NCBI GenBank assembly: GCA_009777635.1 | Contig: WRLK01000017.1 | Location: 1 to 51,349 of the forward strand | From: Oscillospiraceae bacterium | GTDB lineage: Bacteria > Bacillota > Clostridia > Oscillospirales > Ruminococcaceae | Length of the DNA: 51,349 bases | Reading direction: 5' to 3' | Shown here: positions 9,799 through 17,759 of the stretch, piece after piece | Layout of the letters: every line of letters begins with the position of its first letter | Position numbering within the stretch: the first letter of the stretch is position 1 | Program-made: the position numbers and the translations under genes | The notes under the pieces: model-generated | What the model saw: the letters and a program-made list of their open reading frames with translations, nothing else | Database searches by the model: none | Told to the model about the DNA's origin: nothing

Positions 9799-11013
9799 GT
9801 GAATGAAATGTCTTCGCGCGAAAGGGTCCGTTTAGCGCTTGATCATCGCGAAGCGGACCGTGTCCCGATTGATTTTGGAGCGATGCGCTCAACGGGGATT
9901 AGCGCCATCGCGTACAACAAGCTTAAAACATATCTTGGAATAAAAGGCGGGCATACTAAGCTTTACGACGTCCTTCAGCAGCTTGCCGAGCCGGAGCCGG
10001 AGCTTGTTGAAAGATTTCACGCGGATGTTGTGCAGCTTCACCGCCGCGAGCCCGCGTGGGCGTCTATTGAAGAGTGGAAGGAAGGCGTCCTTCCCGACGG
10101 TTCGCCGTGCCTTGAACCCAAGAATTTCAACCCGGTGGTGGATGAGGAAGGCAATTCCCTTGTTTATTTGGGGGGCAAGCTTGTGGGGAAACGCCCCAAC
10201 GGCGGCTTGTATTACGATTTCATGTATCATCCCTGCGAACACGTCGAATCAACGGCGGACATCGACAAGCTACCCCTGCCGTCGATTCCCGATGACGAGC
10301 TTGTTTTTCTCAAAAACGAAGCGATACGTCTGCGCGGCACGACGGATAAAGCGATACTCGGCGCGTTTGGCGGCAATATTTTTGAGGTCGGACAGATTGA
10401 CTTTACCTATGAGCGCTATTTTTCCGACATTGCCCTTGAGCCCGAGCTGATCCACCACTACAACGACCGCCTTGCGAAAGCGTGGCTTGTATGCCTTGAA
10501 AGGTATCTCGGAGCTGTCGGGGAATACATCGACGTCATTCAGTTCGGCGATGACCTGGGGACGCAGATCAGCTCCCAGATTTCCCCCCAAATGTACCGCG
10601 AAATGATCAAGCCCTATCATGCCATGCAGTATCAATGGGTGCAGAACAACTACCCCGATGTGCGCGTGTTCCTGCATTGCTGCGGTGCTATAAGCAATCT
10701 AATCCCCGATTTGATAGACGCGGGCGTTCAGGTGCTCAACCCGGTTCAGCTCACAGCCAGCGGCATGGACCCAGCCATGCTGAAAAAGGAATACGGCAAA
10801 AGCCTTGTGTTCTGGGGCGGCGGCTGCAATACATCAACCACCGCGACAAACGGAACCCCGGAAGACATCCGCCGGGAAGTAAAAGAGCTTATGGGGATTT
10901 TCGCGCCCGGCGGCGGTTATGTTTTTACGCAGGTGCACAACATTCAGGCAAATGTGCCGCCGGAAAATACTGTCGCGATATACGAAGCCGGATATGAATT
11001 CGGAAAATACTAA
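9799..11013 (+). CDS. Uroporphyrinogen decarboxylase (URO-D) superfamily protein, paralogue 2
   Basis: A 404-aa relative of the previous gene, sharing the N-terminal ADRVPIDFG motif, a FGDDLGTQ segment, and FLHCCG near residue 292 as the putative zinc-binding His/Cys pair. The start is GTG at 9799, with GGGAGG 9-10 bases upstream. The two paralogues are separated by 110 bases with no terminator and are clearly diverged from each other, so they may form a hetero-oligomer or act on different substrates. Downstream lie the broken PfkB kinase and the lyxose/mannose isomerase. Confidence 0.85.
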   Translation: MNEMSSRERVRLALDHREADRVPIDFGAMRSTGISAIAYNKLKTYLGIKGGHTKLYDVLQQLAEPEPELVERFHADVVQLHRREPAWASIEEWKEGVLPDGSPCLEPKNFNPVVDEEGNSLVYLGGKLVGKRPNGGLYYDFMYHPCEHVESTADIDKLPLPSIPDDELVFLKNEAIRLRGTTDKAILGAFGGNIFEVGQIDFTYERYFSDIALEPELIHHYNDRLAKAWLVCLERYLGAVGEYIDVIQFGDDLGTQISSQISPQMYREMIKPYHAMQYQWVQNNYPDVRVFLHCCGAISNLIPDLIDAGVQVLNPVQLTASGMDPAMLKKEYGKSLVFWGGGCNTSTTATNGTPEDIRREVKELMGIFAPGGGYVFTQVHNIQANVPPENTVAIYEAGYEFGKY

Positions 11014-11038
11014 GGGTTCCATTTCAGCGCAAGTCTGA

Positions 11039-11269
11039 TGTTACCCCGGAGTAATAGAATCCACTTTTGTGTCGGAATACGGCCATATCGGCCCGTGCTC
11101 AGACGAAAGCATAAAAAAATATTTTGCGGGCGAACCGGTCGTCCGCAGCAGCCGCATGTGGAACCTGCACAACAACATCTTTGAAAAGGAAACGGTCGCC
11201 GCGGGAATTGCTAAAGGGGGTTCGGCGTATACAAAAAGGAATCGCTGTTGCGGGAAGCTTGATTGTTGA
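11039..11269 (+). pseudogene. Unrecognised gene fragment before the PfkB remnant
   Basis: The frame is open from a TGA at 11036 and contains a protein-like stretch (ESTFVSEYGHIGPCSDESI, then a MWNLHNNIFEKE segment), including a GTG at 11069 without a good ribosome-binding site. After about residue 50 the reading becomes junk (KRNRCCGKLDC) where the PfkB reading begins in another frame. It looks like a partly deleted gene of the same operon. I do not recognise the family. Confidence 0.45.
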
Positions 11270-11946
11270 CGACATAAAATATATCGAAGCGTATCCCGGG
11301 CAGCAGGCGCTTACCACAATTACAAGCATGGAGCGCTCGGCGGGAGGGCTTGTTTCGAACTGCGTAATAGATTTGGCAAGGCTCGACCCCGCGCTGCCCG
11401 TTATACCCCACGGCCATGTGCCGCGTGCTTGACGCGGCGCGAAAAGCGGGGATTAAAACATCAATCGACGTTGTAAGCGAGGAAAGCGAAAGGTACGCCA
11501 AAATCGTCACGCCTGCGCTTAAATATACGGATTACTGCGGTATAAACGAGCTTGAGGCGTCGCGCACCACGGGAATACCCGTAAGGGACGAAAGCAACAG
11601 GCTGCTGGAGCAAAATCTCCCTGTTATCTGCCAAAAGCTTATGGACATGGGCGTTGGCAAATGGGTTATCCTCCACATGCCGGAGCTTGCGTGCGGCATG
11701 GAGCGCGGCGGCGAATATATCATAGAGGAAGCATGGAAAATCCCCGATGGCTTTAAAAAATCCTCAGTCGGCGCGGGCGACGCGTTTATGTCGGGCGTTT
11801 TGTACGGCGCGTACAACGGCTGGAGCCTTGAGGAATCAATTCGCGTCGCGGGGGCGGTGGCGGCATACAGCCTGTCCGGCGCGGGCGCAAGCGACGCGCT
11901 CAAGGAATTGCCGCGATTACTTGAAGAAATGGAGAGCTTTCAATGA
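11229..11946 (+). pseudogene. PfkB/ribokinase-family sugar kinase, broken
   Basis: The N-terminal piece (GIAVAGSLIVDDIKYIEAYP, then SAGGLVSNCVIDLARLDPALP) is in one frame. The C-terminal piece (from CRVLDAARKAGIKTSIDVVSE to the end, including SVGAGDAFMSGVLYG with the catalytic Asp of the PfkB signature) is in another. The central 80-100 residues expected between them (rest of the sugar-binding domain and lid) are missing, and the join near 11400-11416 is out of frame. Where the start codon should be there is ATA (11229-11231), placed correctly behind AAAGGGGG. The stop overlaps the next gene's ATG, so operon architecture survives. The intact enzyme would have phosphorylated fructose or a similar sugar from the mannose isomerase. 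An assembly error is possible, but several lesions argue for real decay. Confidence 0.8.
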
Positions 11947-12647
11947 AGCGTTCGGAAATTAACGGGGCTATAAAGCGCGCGCTGGCTATACTGAGGGAAA
12001 ATAACTTTATTCTGCCCTCCTTCGCATACTGGGAAATGGGAGACTGGATAAATCACGCGAGCGAGTTGGATAATATAAAAAAAATCGGTTTAGGCTGGGA
12101 CGTCACAGATTTCGGGGCAGGCGATTTCGCACATGTGGGTTCTGTTTTATTCACCGTGCGCAACGGCTGTTTGGGCGACCCAAAGCCCGGCACCCCCTAC
12201 GCCGAAAAAATCATTTTCCAATTGCATGAAGCTGAGCAGGAAATCCCGTTTCACTTCCACAAGATAAAAACCGAGGACATAATCAACCGCGGCGGCGGGG
12301 TTTTAATGCTTGAGCTTTACAAATCCGCGCCTGAAGGCGGCCTTGACCGGGAGAGCGATATCCGCGTCAAAATGGACGGGTTTATCCAAACGCTTCCCGC
12401 GGGCTCCATTGTAGAAATCGAAAAAGGGTGCAGTATAACGCTGCATCCCGGTTTACACCACCGTTTCTGGGCAAAAAAAGGCGCAGGGGATTTAATCGTC
12501 GGCGAGGTAAGCTCCATAAACGACGACGACACAGACAATGTGTTCCTTGAGGTAGGGCGCAGGTTTTCGGAAATCGAGGAGGACGAGCCCGCGTTTGTGC
12601 CGCTTTGCAATGAATACGGTTTGCTGCAGGAAAAGGCGGTAAAATAA
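11943..12647 (+). CDS. D-lyxose / D-mannose isomerase (cupin type)
   Basis: A 234-aa cupin-fold sugar isomerase of the D-lyxose ketol-isomerase family, which interconverts D-lyxose and D-xylulose and D-mannose and D-fructose. The metal-binding motif is visible as FHFHKIKTED (His104, His106, Glu111), with a further His around 168-172 in LHPGLHHRFW. The N-terminal segment (FAYWEMGDW) and ITLHPG are typical of the family. It overlaps the PfkB remnant's stop by four bases (ATGA) and the following start by one base. In this locus it would turn mannose released by the GH38 enzyme into fructose. Confidence 0.88.
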   Translation: MKRSEINGAIKRALAILRENNFILPSFAYWEMGDWINHASELDNIKKIGLGWDVTDFGAGDFAHVGSVLFTVRNGCLGDPKPGTPYAEKIIFQLHEAEQEIPFHFHKIKTEDIINRGGGVLMLELYKSAPEGGLDRESDIRVKMDGFIQTLPAGSIVEIEKGCSITLHPGLHHRFWAKKGAGDLIVGEVSSINDDDTDNVFLEVGRRFSEIEEDEPAFVPLCNEYGLLQEKAVK

Positions 12648-13015
12648 TGGCTTCACGCGAATTGGTTGCCGCGATGTATTCGCCAAAGCTGATTTGTGGC
12701 ATAATTGCCCTTACCCTGCCGGATGAATCCGAGCATCATATTGGTTTGTGGGGCAAAAGGCGGCTGGATTATCTAAAAAACCACCGGCGTGTCCTCTACA
12801 GCAATCTGCTGACCTCTGGCAAGCTGACCGAACATCTGCGCGAGATTGATGCCGCGGCTTACGTGCAGCATGAAATCATTGTCCGGCAGATGGCAGAAGC
12901 ACAAGGCGTGACAGAACAACTTAAAGCGGATGATGCGATGTCATGGGTCGGAAGGGTAAATAATATCCGCGCTTGCGCAGACGAAATTATCCACGATGAA
13001 TTGATTTACTGCTGA
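12647..13015 (+). CDS. tnpV: TnpV-like transposon protein fused to a foreign start
   Basis: Residues about 22-122 match the TnpV protein of Clostridial Tn4451-type elements (TLPDESEHHIGLWGKRRLDYL, then a MSWVGRVNNIRACADEI segment near the end). The first 20 residues do not look like TnpV's normal N-terminus. The ATG overlaps the isomerase's TAA (TAATG), exactly as expected for the next gene of the sugar operon. The simplest reading is that a TnpV relic landed in, or recombined with, that gene, leaving a chimeric frame. No recombinase (TnpX) and no clear terminal repeats are visible. Whether the product is made or has any function is unknown. Confidence 0.75.
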   Translation: MASRELVAAMYSPKLICGIIALTLPDESEHHIGLWGKRRLDYLKNHRRVLYSNLLTSGKLTEHLREIDAAAYVQHEIIVRQMAEAQGVTEQLKADDAMSWVGRVNNIRACADEIIHDELIYC

Positions 13016-13024
13016 CACAGCGAA

Positions 13025-13052
13025 GGGCGGGGAACCGTTATGCTCCCCGCCC
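13025..13052 (+). terminator. Intrinsic terminator after the TnpV relic
   Basis: GGGCGGGGA (13025-13033) pairs with TCCCCGCCC (13044-13052), followed by GCAAGTCTTTT. It would close the mannoside locus. Confidence 0.7.
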
Positions 13053-13130
13053 GCAAGTCTTTTATGTGGGATAATTCTGCTAATCGCGGGAATACAATTT
13101 GTTCGCGCAACATAGACGAATGCTTATTTG

Positions 13131-14186
13131 TTAATATGGGTGTATGCCATAAAAGTCCAATCCTGTTTTTTCATCAAGCCCAAACATGATATTCATATTT
13201 TGAATACCTGCTAAAGCACCGCCTTTTCCAATACTGTCAAGAACACTGTAAACAACAATCCTATTTCTCTTTTCATCAATATCAAGCCCTATATGACAAA
13301 AATTAGTTGCGGATACAGCCGCTACCCAAGGGTATGGCAGATAATTCCATGAAGCATTTTCATCTTTCGGAATATCAATGATTTTAATGAAATACTCGTC
13401 TTTGTAAAATTCCTTGTATAAGTCAAGAAGTTCATTGCGTTTTAACGCCTTAGTAGGGAAGCAATGATTTATTGTCAGAATACCTCTTGATATTGGAACA
13501 TAACAAGATGAAAAATTAACTATTACTGTATCGCCAGCAAGTAAAGATAATTCTTGTTCAATCTCATACGAGTGCCTATGGTTTACAACATTATACGGCA
13601 GTATATTGTTAGTGATTTCAGGGTGATGTAACGCTAAGTCTAAATCGCTCCCGGCTCCAACCGTACCGGATAGTCCATCTACAATTATTTTGTCAAAATC
13701 AATTAATCTTTCAGAAGCCAAAGGAGCAAGCGCAAGTATTGAAGATGATGAAAAACAACCGGGATTTGCTATTATCCGTGTCTTAGATATTTCATTTCTA
13801 TGCAATTCACATATTCCATAAACCGCTTCCTCTGACAACTTCCAGTTGGGATGAATTTTCTGATAAACATTTTCCCATTCTTCTTTATTGTTTAATCTAA
13901 AATCAGCACCTAAATCAATGACTTTGCTTCCGTTTTTTAAAAATGATTGACAAACCTCCGTTGTAAGACCTGTGGGTATGGCAAAAAATGCCACATCACA
14001 AGGCATTGCTTCCGATGGCCTTACAAATTTTAAGCCTCTGTCGTAAAAATTTTTATGATAGTGTTCAATGGGCGCATCACTTCTGCTCGTAGCCCATTCA
14101 ACAGAAACATTTGGGTGTTTTAACAATACCCGTAACGCTTCGCTTCCCATATAGCCGGACGCTCCATATATTCCAACTTTTATCAT
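13131..14186 (-). CDS. argC: N-acetyl-gamma-glutamyl-phosphate reductase-like protein (ArgC/LysY family)
   Basis: A 351-aa NAD(P)-dependent acyl-phosphate reductase. The N-terminal GIYGASGYMGSE is the nucleotide-binding loop; the catalytic Cys lies in NPGCFSSSS; and NHRHSYEIEQEL supplies the catalytic His region. A HHPE segment after SGTVGAGSDLDLAL resembles the LysY/archaeal branch more than textbook ArgC. The ATG at 14186 is preferred over 14207 because AAAGGA lies 6-9 bases before it. It stands alone: no other arginine or lysine gene is present. It is visibly more AT-rich than its neighbours, which suggests a different origin. The substrate (N-acetylglutamyl-phosphate or a LysW-like carrier adduct) cannot be decided here. 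Confidence 0.85.
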   Translation of the reverse strand: MIKVGIYGASGYMGSEALRVLLKHPNVSVEWATSRSDAPIEHYHKNFYDRGLKFVRPSEAMPCDVAFFAIPTGLTTEVCQSFLKNGSKVIDLGADFRLNNKEEWENVYQKIHPNWKLSEEAVYGICELHRNEISKTRIIANPGCFSSSSILALAPLASERLIDFDKIIVDGLSGTVGAGSDLDLALHHPEITNNILPYNVVNHRHSYEIEQELSLLAGDTVIVNFSSCYVPISRGILTINHCFPTKALKRNELLDLYKEFYKDEYFIKIIDIPKDENASWNYLPYPWVAAVSATNFCHIGLDIDEKRNRIVVYSVLDSIGKGGALAGIQNMNIMFGLDEKTGLDFYGIHPY

Positions 14187-14229
14187 AATAATATTCCTTT
14201 CTCGCATTATATAAATTATCTACGCGAAA

Positions 14230-14279
14230 TGTAGGGGCGAACTCTGTTCGCCCGCGGGCGATTGGAAATCGCCCCTACA
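14230..14279. repeat. Palindromic repeat element (TGTAGGGGCGA ends)
   Basis: A 50-base unit begins with TGTAGGGGCGA and ends with TCGCCCCTACA, the exact reverse complement, with nested GGGCGA/TCGCCC pairs inside. It sits just upstream of the argC homologue. It has the form of a small non-autonomous palindromic (REP- or MITE-like) element; no second copy was noticed in this window. Confidence 0.6.
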
Positions 14280-14738
14280 AATACGCATTATATAAATTCA
14301 CAACCATGCGCTTAATATGGCCCAACAACGCAGAAAAGTAAAATACTGAAACCAGTATATCACAGATGATTTAGCGCGTCTATTGAATAATCCCCTTATT
14401 TTCGGGCAAACTAAAAGTTTTGCTTGCAATTCTGCCAAGCCTGTGCTATGATTATCTTGGAAATATTTGGCTTTCCCCTAGTATCCCATGCGGTATTATA
14501 CCGCCGTGTACCGGAAAAGGAGTGCATTTAACACATCCTCCGAAACCCTGTTTTCAAAATGGAAACGGCGGCTTTAATGATTTACCAAATGTGAACGAAC
14601 ATGAACGGTAGTTCATGTACAGTTCAACACAGGTTGCGAAGCAACCGCCGCGCAAGCCATGCTGTTACACAAAAACACATAAAGCATACTGCTTCACCGC
14701 GATTATTGTAATATATTGGCAATCCATTTTTAGAGTGC
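14280..14738. other. Intergenic region without a recognisable gene
   Basis: Short open frames are present but lack protein-like composition or ribosome-binding sites. It contains a dyad GCGGTA/TACCGC (14490-14504), a GGAG-rich stem near 14518-14543 and a dyad ACATGAAC/GTTCATGT (14599-14618). These could belong to a structured RNA or the leader of a lost gene; I cannot assign one. Confidence 0.5.
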
Positions 14739-14771
14739 AAAGCGCCGCCGTTCACTACAACGGCGGCGCTT
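14739..14771. terminator. Strong hairpin downstream of the beta-helix protein gene
   Basis: A near-perfect stem AGCGCCGCCGTT/AACGGCGGCGCT with a six-base loop, 63 bases beyond the stop of the minus-strand gene at 14834. The U-tract is weak on both strands. Confidence 0.65.
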
Positions 14772-14833
14772 CTTTATGCGCCCTGCCCGCCTTAATTCAG
14801 GAAAGCCTATGCGCGTTTATTCAGATGTGTTCT

Positions 14834-17647
14834 TTAATTCCCCTTTCTCAAAAGTGGCCCCTCGCTCACAATTATATCCCCCGCAAGCTCAGTAGTGAAA
14901 TGCAAAAATCCGTTCTTATCAATCCGGTATTCGGGCTGTGAAATCCGCTTGTAGCTGTTCTTGCCCTTGTCGTAGGCGTAGAGGTACAGCTTTTTGGTAT
15001 CGAACAGCGCGAGGTCTACCCTCGCGGCGGCTTTTACTTTCTGTCCCCACGGGGTCTGCTGGTCGAAGCTGATTACCTGAACCTTGTTTGCGTAGAACTT
15101 CTCAAACAGCTTGTGGGTTTTATCAACCGCCGCGCCCTTTGTCCAAGCGGAAACCATGACGTCGCCTTTTATGTTCTCCGGTTTGTCGATATACAGCCGG
15201 ACTTGGATGGGACTGCCGGTGCTGTCGTGCCGGAATTGCATACCGGCCATCTGCGCCCATTGCGCGGCTCTTACGCCGTAGCTTCCGTTGTGGCTGGATT
15301 GGATATAGCCCTGGCCGTTTGCTAATGCCTGCTGTAGCATCGTGTTTAGAGTGGCTGCGCTTTTCCATTGCTGCTGCGTGGGTGGTGTTGTGCTTTGCGC
15401 GGTTGAACCGCCGCCACCGCCGCCCGAACTGCTTGAACCGCCACCACCGCCGCCGCCCGAACTGCTTGAACCGCTGCCATTGTTGTTGTTGCTGGATGAA
15501 CCGCCACCACCGCCGCCGCCAGAGCTGCCGGAATCGTTGTTGTTATTGTTGCTGGATGAACCGCCGCCACCGCCGCCGCCGCCAGAACTGCCGGAATCGT
15601 TGTTGTTATTGTTGCCGGGGGAAGCGGCCTTCACCCAGACGACACTGCCGACCGCGTTACTGTACTGGTCGTACCCGGGTTTGCTTGAGGTCTGGTCTTT
15701 AGCGCCCTTGTCTACGGTTGAAAGTCCTGGAGCGTCATAGAACACAATGTAATACACCCCGGCGATACTGCCGTCAACTGTGACCTTCGAGCCGCCGGAC
15801 GCGTCCACGCCCCAGGCGACGATGATGTTGTTTTCGTAGGGGTCAGGGACGCCGCCGGCGGCCGAAACATTGCCGCCAACCGTGACCTCCGCGGTGGTCT
15901 GCGTTTTTACGCCGATGGCGTAGCCGCCGCTGGCAGAGACGTTGCGGGTGACCGTGACGGCCGCGTTATTAGCCGCGAACACGCCGTAGACGGTGTCGGC
16001 GGTGGTGCCGCCGCCGGTCGCCGAGACGCCGCCGGTGACCGTGACTTCCGTGCTGTTGCCACGCGCTTCTACGCCAAAGGCTTTGGCGGCGGAGGCGGCC
16101 GAAACATTGCCGGTGACCGTGACGGTCGTGCCGCTATTCGCGCTCACGCCGGTGGCGTCGCGGGTGGCGGAGGCGGCCGTTATATTGCCGGTGACTCTCA
16201 CTGTCGCGCCCGTAAATGCGTTCACGCCGTAGGCGACGACGGAGGTGGAGTCGGCCTTTATATTGCCTTTGATCGTGACGTCCGTGCCGCTGCCATTCGC
16301 GCTCACGCCGGTGGCGGAGCCGCCGCCGGTGGAGTCGGAGATGGCCTCTATATCGCCGGTGACATCCACTGTCGCGCCGTCACTTGCGCTCACGCCGACG
16401 GAGTTGCCGGTGGCAGAGGTGGCCTTTATATTGCCTTTGACCGTGACCTCCGCGCCGTTATCCGCATCCACGCCGTTGGCGGTGACGTTGGCGGTGGCCT
16501 CTATATTGCCGGTGACTGTGACGGTCGCGTCGTTATCCGCGTACACGCCAAAGGCGTTGTTGGCAGCGGTGGCCTCTATATTGCCGGTAATCTTCACGGT
16601 CGCGCCACCATGCACACCATCCACGAACACGCCAAAGGCGTTGCCGGTATTGGCGGTGACGTTGACGTCGCCGGTGATGTCCACGACCGCGCCGCCAAGC
16701 GCGGACACGCCGTATACTCCGCTGTCGTCTTCGACGGTTATGTTCATCTTGCCGCCGGTGGTCTTGAAAGACCCGCCGTCTACAGCCAGCACGGAGCCGC
16801 CGGTTGCAGTCAAGTTTAGCGTGTTACCATTCAAGTCGAGGGTGATGTCTTTGCCGTCGTTAACATAGACACCCGTGGTGTCTTCATCGCCGCTTTCCAG
16901 CGTGATGATGGCTGTTTCGCCGGCGGCTACTATGCCAACAGCGGAAGAAAGGGAAGATTCATTGGCGGATCTGACGACGCCGTCGACAGTGACGCTGTAC
17001 ACAGCACTCGTCGCAGCTAACGCGGTAACCGCCGTCAGCGGCACAACCGGCTCATTGCCCGAAACGCCAATCATCACAGAGATAACCGGCAGTTGCAGCC
17101 AGTCAAACTCCGGCGTGTAACCGTCCGGCAGTACCGCTTCATAGTAATACAGCTCCTCCACAGCCGGGTCAAAAGCCACGCCGTACATGGTTTCCCATGT
17201 AACGCCTTTTACAGTTACGCGGTTGCCGTCCGTGTCCGTGGCTTCAAGGGTATCCGGCAGAATTAAATCACTCTCGCCGGAAAGCGTGCCGGGTGCGTGT
17301 TCCTGCCAAACTATATCGCCCGGCAAATCGTCAAACTTCGCGATAACTACAGCCGCCGTAACAGGCGCGGCAAGCCCGCCGCAGTCCTCGTCATGCTCAT
17401 GGGAGCAGGGGGCGGCTTCGGTGTAGGCGCAGTCTTCGGCGTGTTCGTCCTCACAGCCGAGGCCGCAGTCCACGGCTTCTATGTAGCCGCAGTCCGCGTC
17501 GTGGATATGGCTGCAAGTGCCGGACGCGCCGATTGCCGGGCCATCTTCGTGCGCTTCCCCCGCGAATACGGTGAGCGGAATGCTCCCAAAGACAAGGCAT
17601 AGGGATAATAGCAGGGATAGGATTTTGCGTGGGAATGTGATTTTCAT
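14834..17647 (-). CDS. Secreted beta-helix repeat surface protein with Cys/His N-terminal repeats
   Basis: A 937-aa exported protein. Residues 1-29 are a Sec signal ending in VFA. Residues about 36-85 hold three C-x-H-x-H-D-x-D-C type repeats (CSHIHDADCGY, CEDEHAEDCAY, CSHEHDEDCGG) that could bind metal or form disulfides. Residues about 265-630 are degenerate repeats of roughly 25-30 aa built on V-TVTGNI-A...GV-A--GA, the pattern of a right-handed parallel beta-helix. Residues about 677-750 are low-complexity Asn/Ser/Gly linkers. Residues 750-937 form a conserved-looking C-terminal domain that I do not recognise. There is no LPxTG motif. The start at 17647 has GGAGG 8 bases upstream; the longer in-frame extension to 17704 has none. 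A LuxR-type regulator lies just upstream on the same strand. Confidence 0.8.
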   Translation of the reverse strand: MKITFPRKILSLLLSLCLVFGSIPLTVFAGEAHEDGPAIGASGTCSHIHDADCGYIEAVDCGLGCEDEHAEDCAYTEAAPCSHEHDEDCGGLAAPVTAAVVIAKFDDLPGDIVWQEHAPGTLSGESDLILPDTLEATDTDGNRVTVKGVTWETMYGVAFDPAVEELYYYEAVLPDGYTPEFDWLQLPVISVMIGVSGNEPVVPLTAVTALAATSAVYSVTVDGVVRSANESSLSSAVGIVAAGETAIITLESGDEDTTGVYVNDGKDITLDLNGNTLNLTATGGSVLAVDGGSFKTTGGKMNITVEDDSGVYGVSALGGAVVDITGDVNVTANTGNAFGVFVDGVHGGATVKITGNIEATAANNAFGVYADNDATVTVTGNIEATANVTANGVDADNGAEVTVKGNIKATSATGNSVGVSASDGATVDVTGDIEAISDSTGGGSATGVSANGSGTDVTIKGNIKADSTSVVAYGVNAFTGATVRVTGNITAASATRDATGVSANSGTTVTVTGNVSAASAAKAFGVEARGNSTEVTVTGGVSATGGGTTADTVYGVFAANNAAVTVTRNVSASGGYAIGVKTQTTAEVTVGGNVSAAGGVPDPYENNIIVAWGVDASGGSKVTVDGSIAGVYYIVFYDAPGLSTVDKGAKDQTSSKPGYDQYSNAVGSVVWVKAASPGNNNNNDSGSSGGGGGGGGSSSNNNNNDSGSSGGGGGGGSSSNNNNGSGSSSSGGGGGGGSSSSGGGGGGSTAQSTTPPTQQQWKSAATLNTMLQQALANGQGYIQSSHNGSYGVRAAQWAQMAGMQFRHDSTGSPIQVRLYIDKPENIKGDVMVSAWTKGAAVDKTHKLFEKFYANKVQVISFDQQTPWGQKVKAAARVDLALFDTKKLYLYAYDKGKNSYKRISQPEYRIDKNGFLHFTTELAGDIIVSEGPLLRKGN

Positions 17648-17687
17648 AGGGTTGGCCTCCAGTATACAGCTTAATATGAATATAAAA

Positions 17688-17717
17688 AATCCATTGTATA
17701 GCATTATACAATGGATT
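17688..17717 (-). terminator. Perfect 13-bp hairpin, terminator of the regulator gene
   Basis: AATCCATTGTATA (17688-17700) and its exact complement (17705-17717) flank a four-base loop. On the minus strand the stem is followed by TTTTTT, so it works as an intrinsic terminator between the LuxR-type gene and the surface-protein gene. As a perfect dyad it could also be an operator. Confidence 0.7.
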
Positions 17718-17759
17718 CAGATTAATAAACGGTTGAACTTTTCGCAAAAACGGTTGAAA

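Noticed and set aside
14187-14420. A T-box or other riboswitch leader for the argC homologue
   Set aside because: No T-box GGTGG core, specifier-loop layout or terminator/antiterminator pair could be found.
14420-14941. Short plus-strand frames between the palindromic repeat and the beta-helix gene
   Set aside because: They have no ribosome-binding site and no protein-like composition, and one runs through a terminator hairpin.
15342-15740. Plus-strand proline-rich frame
   Set aside because: It is the complement of the Gly/Ser/Asn linkers of the beta-helix protein on the minus strand.
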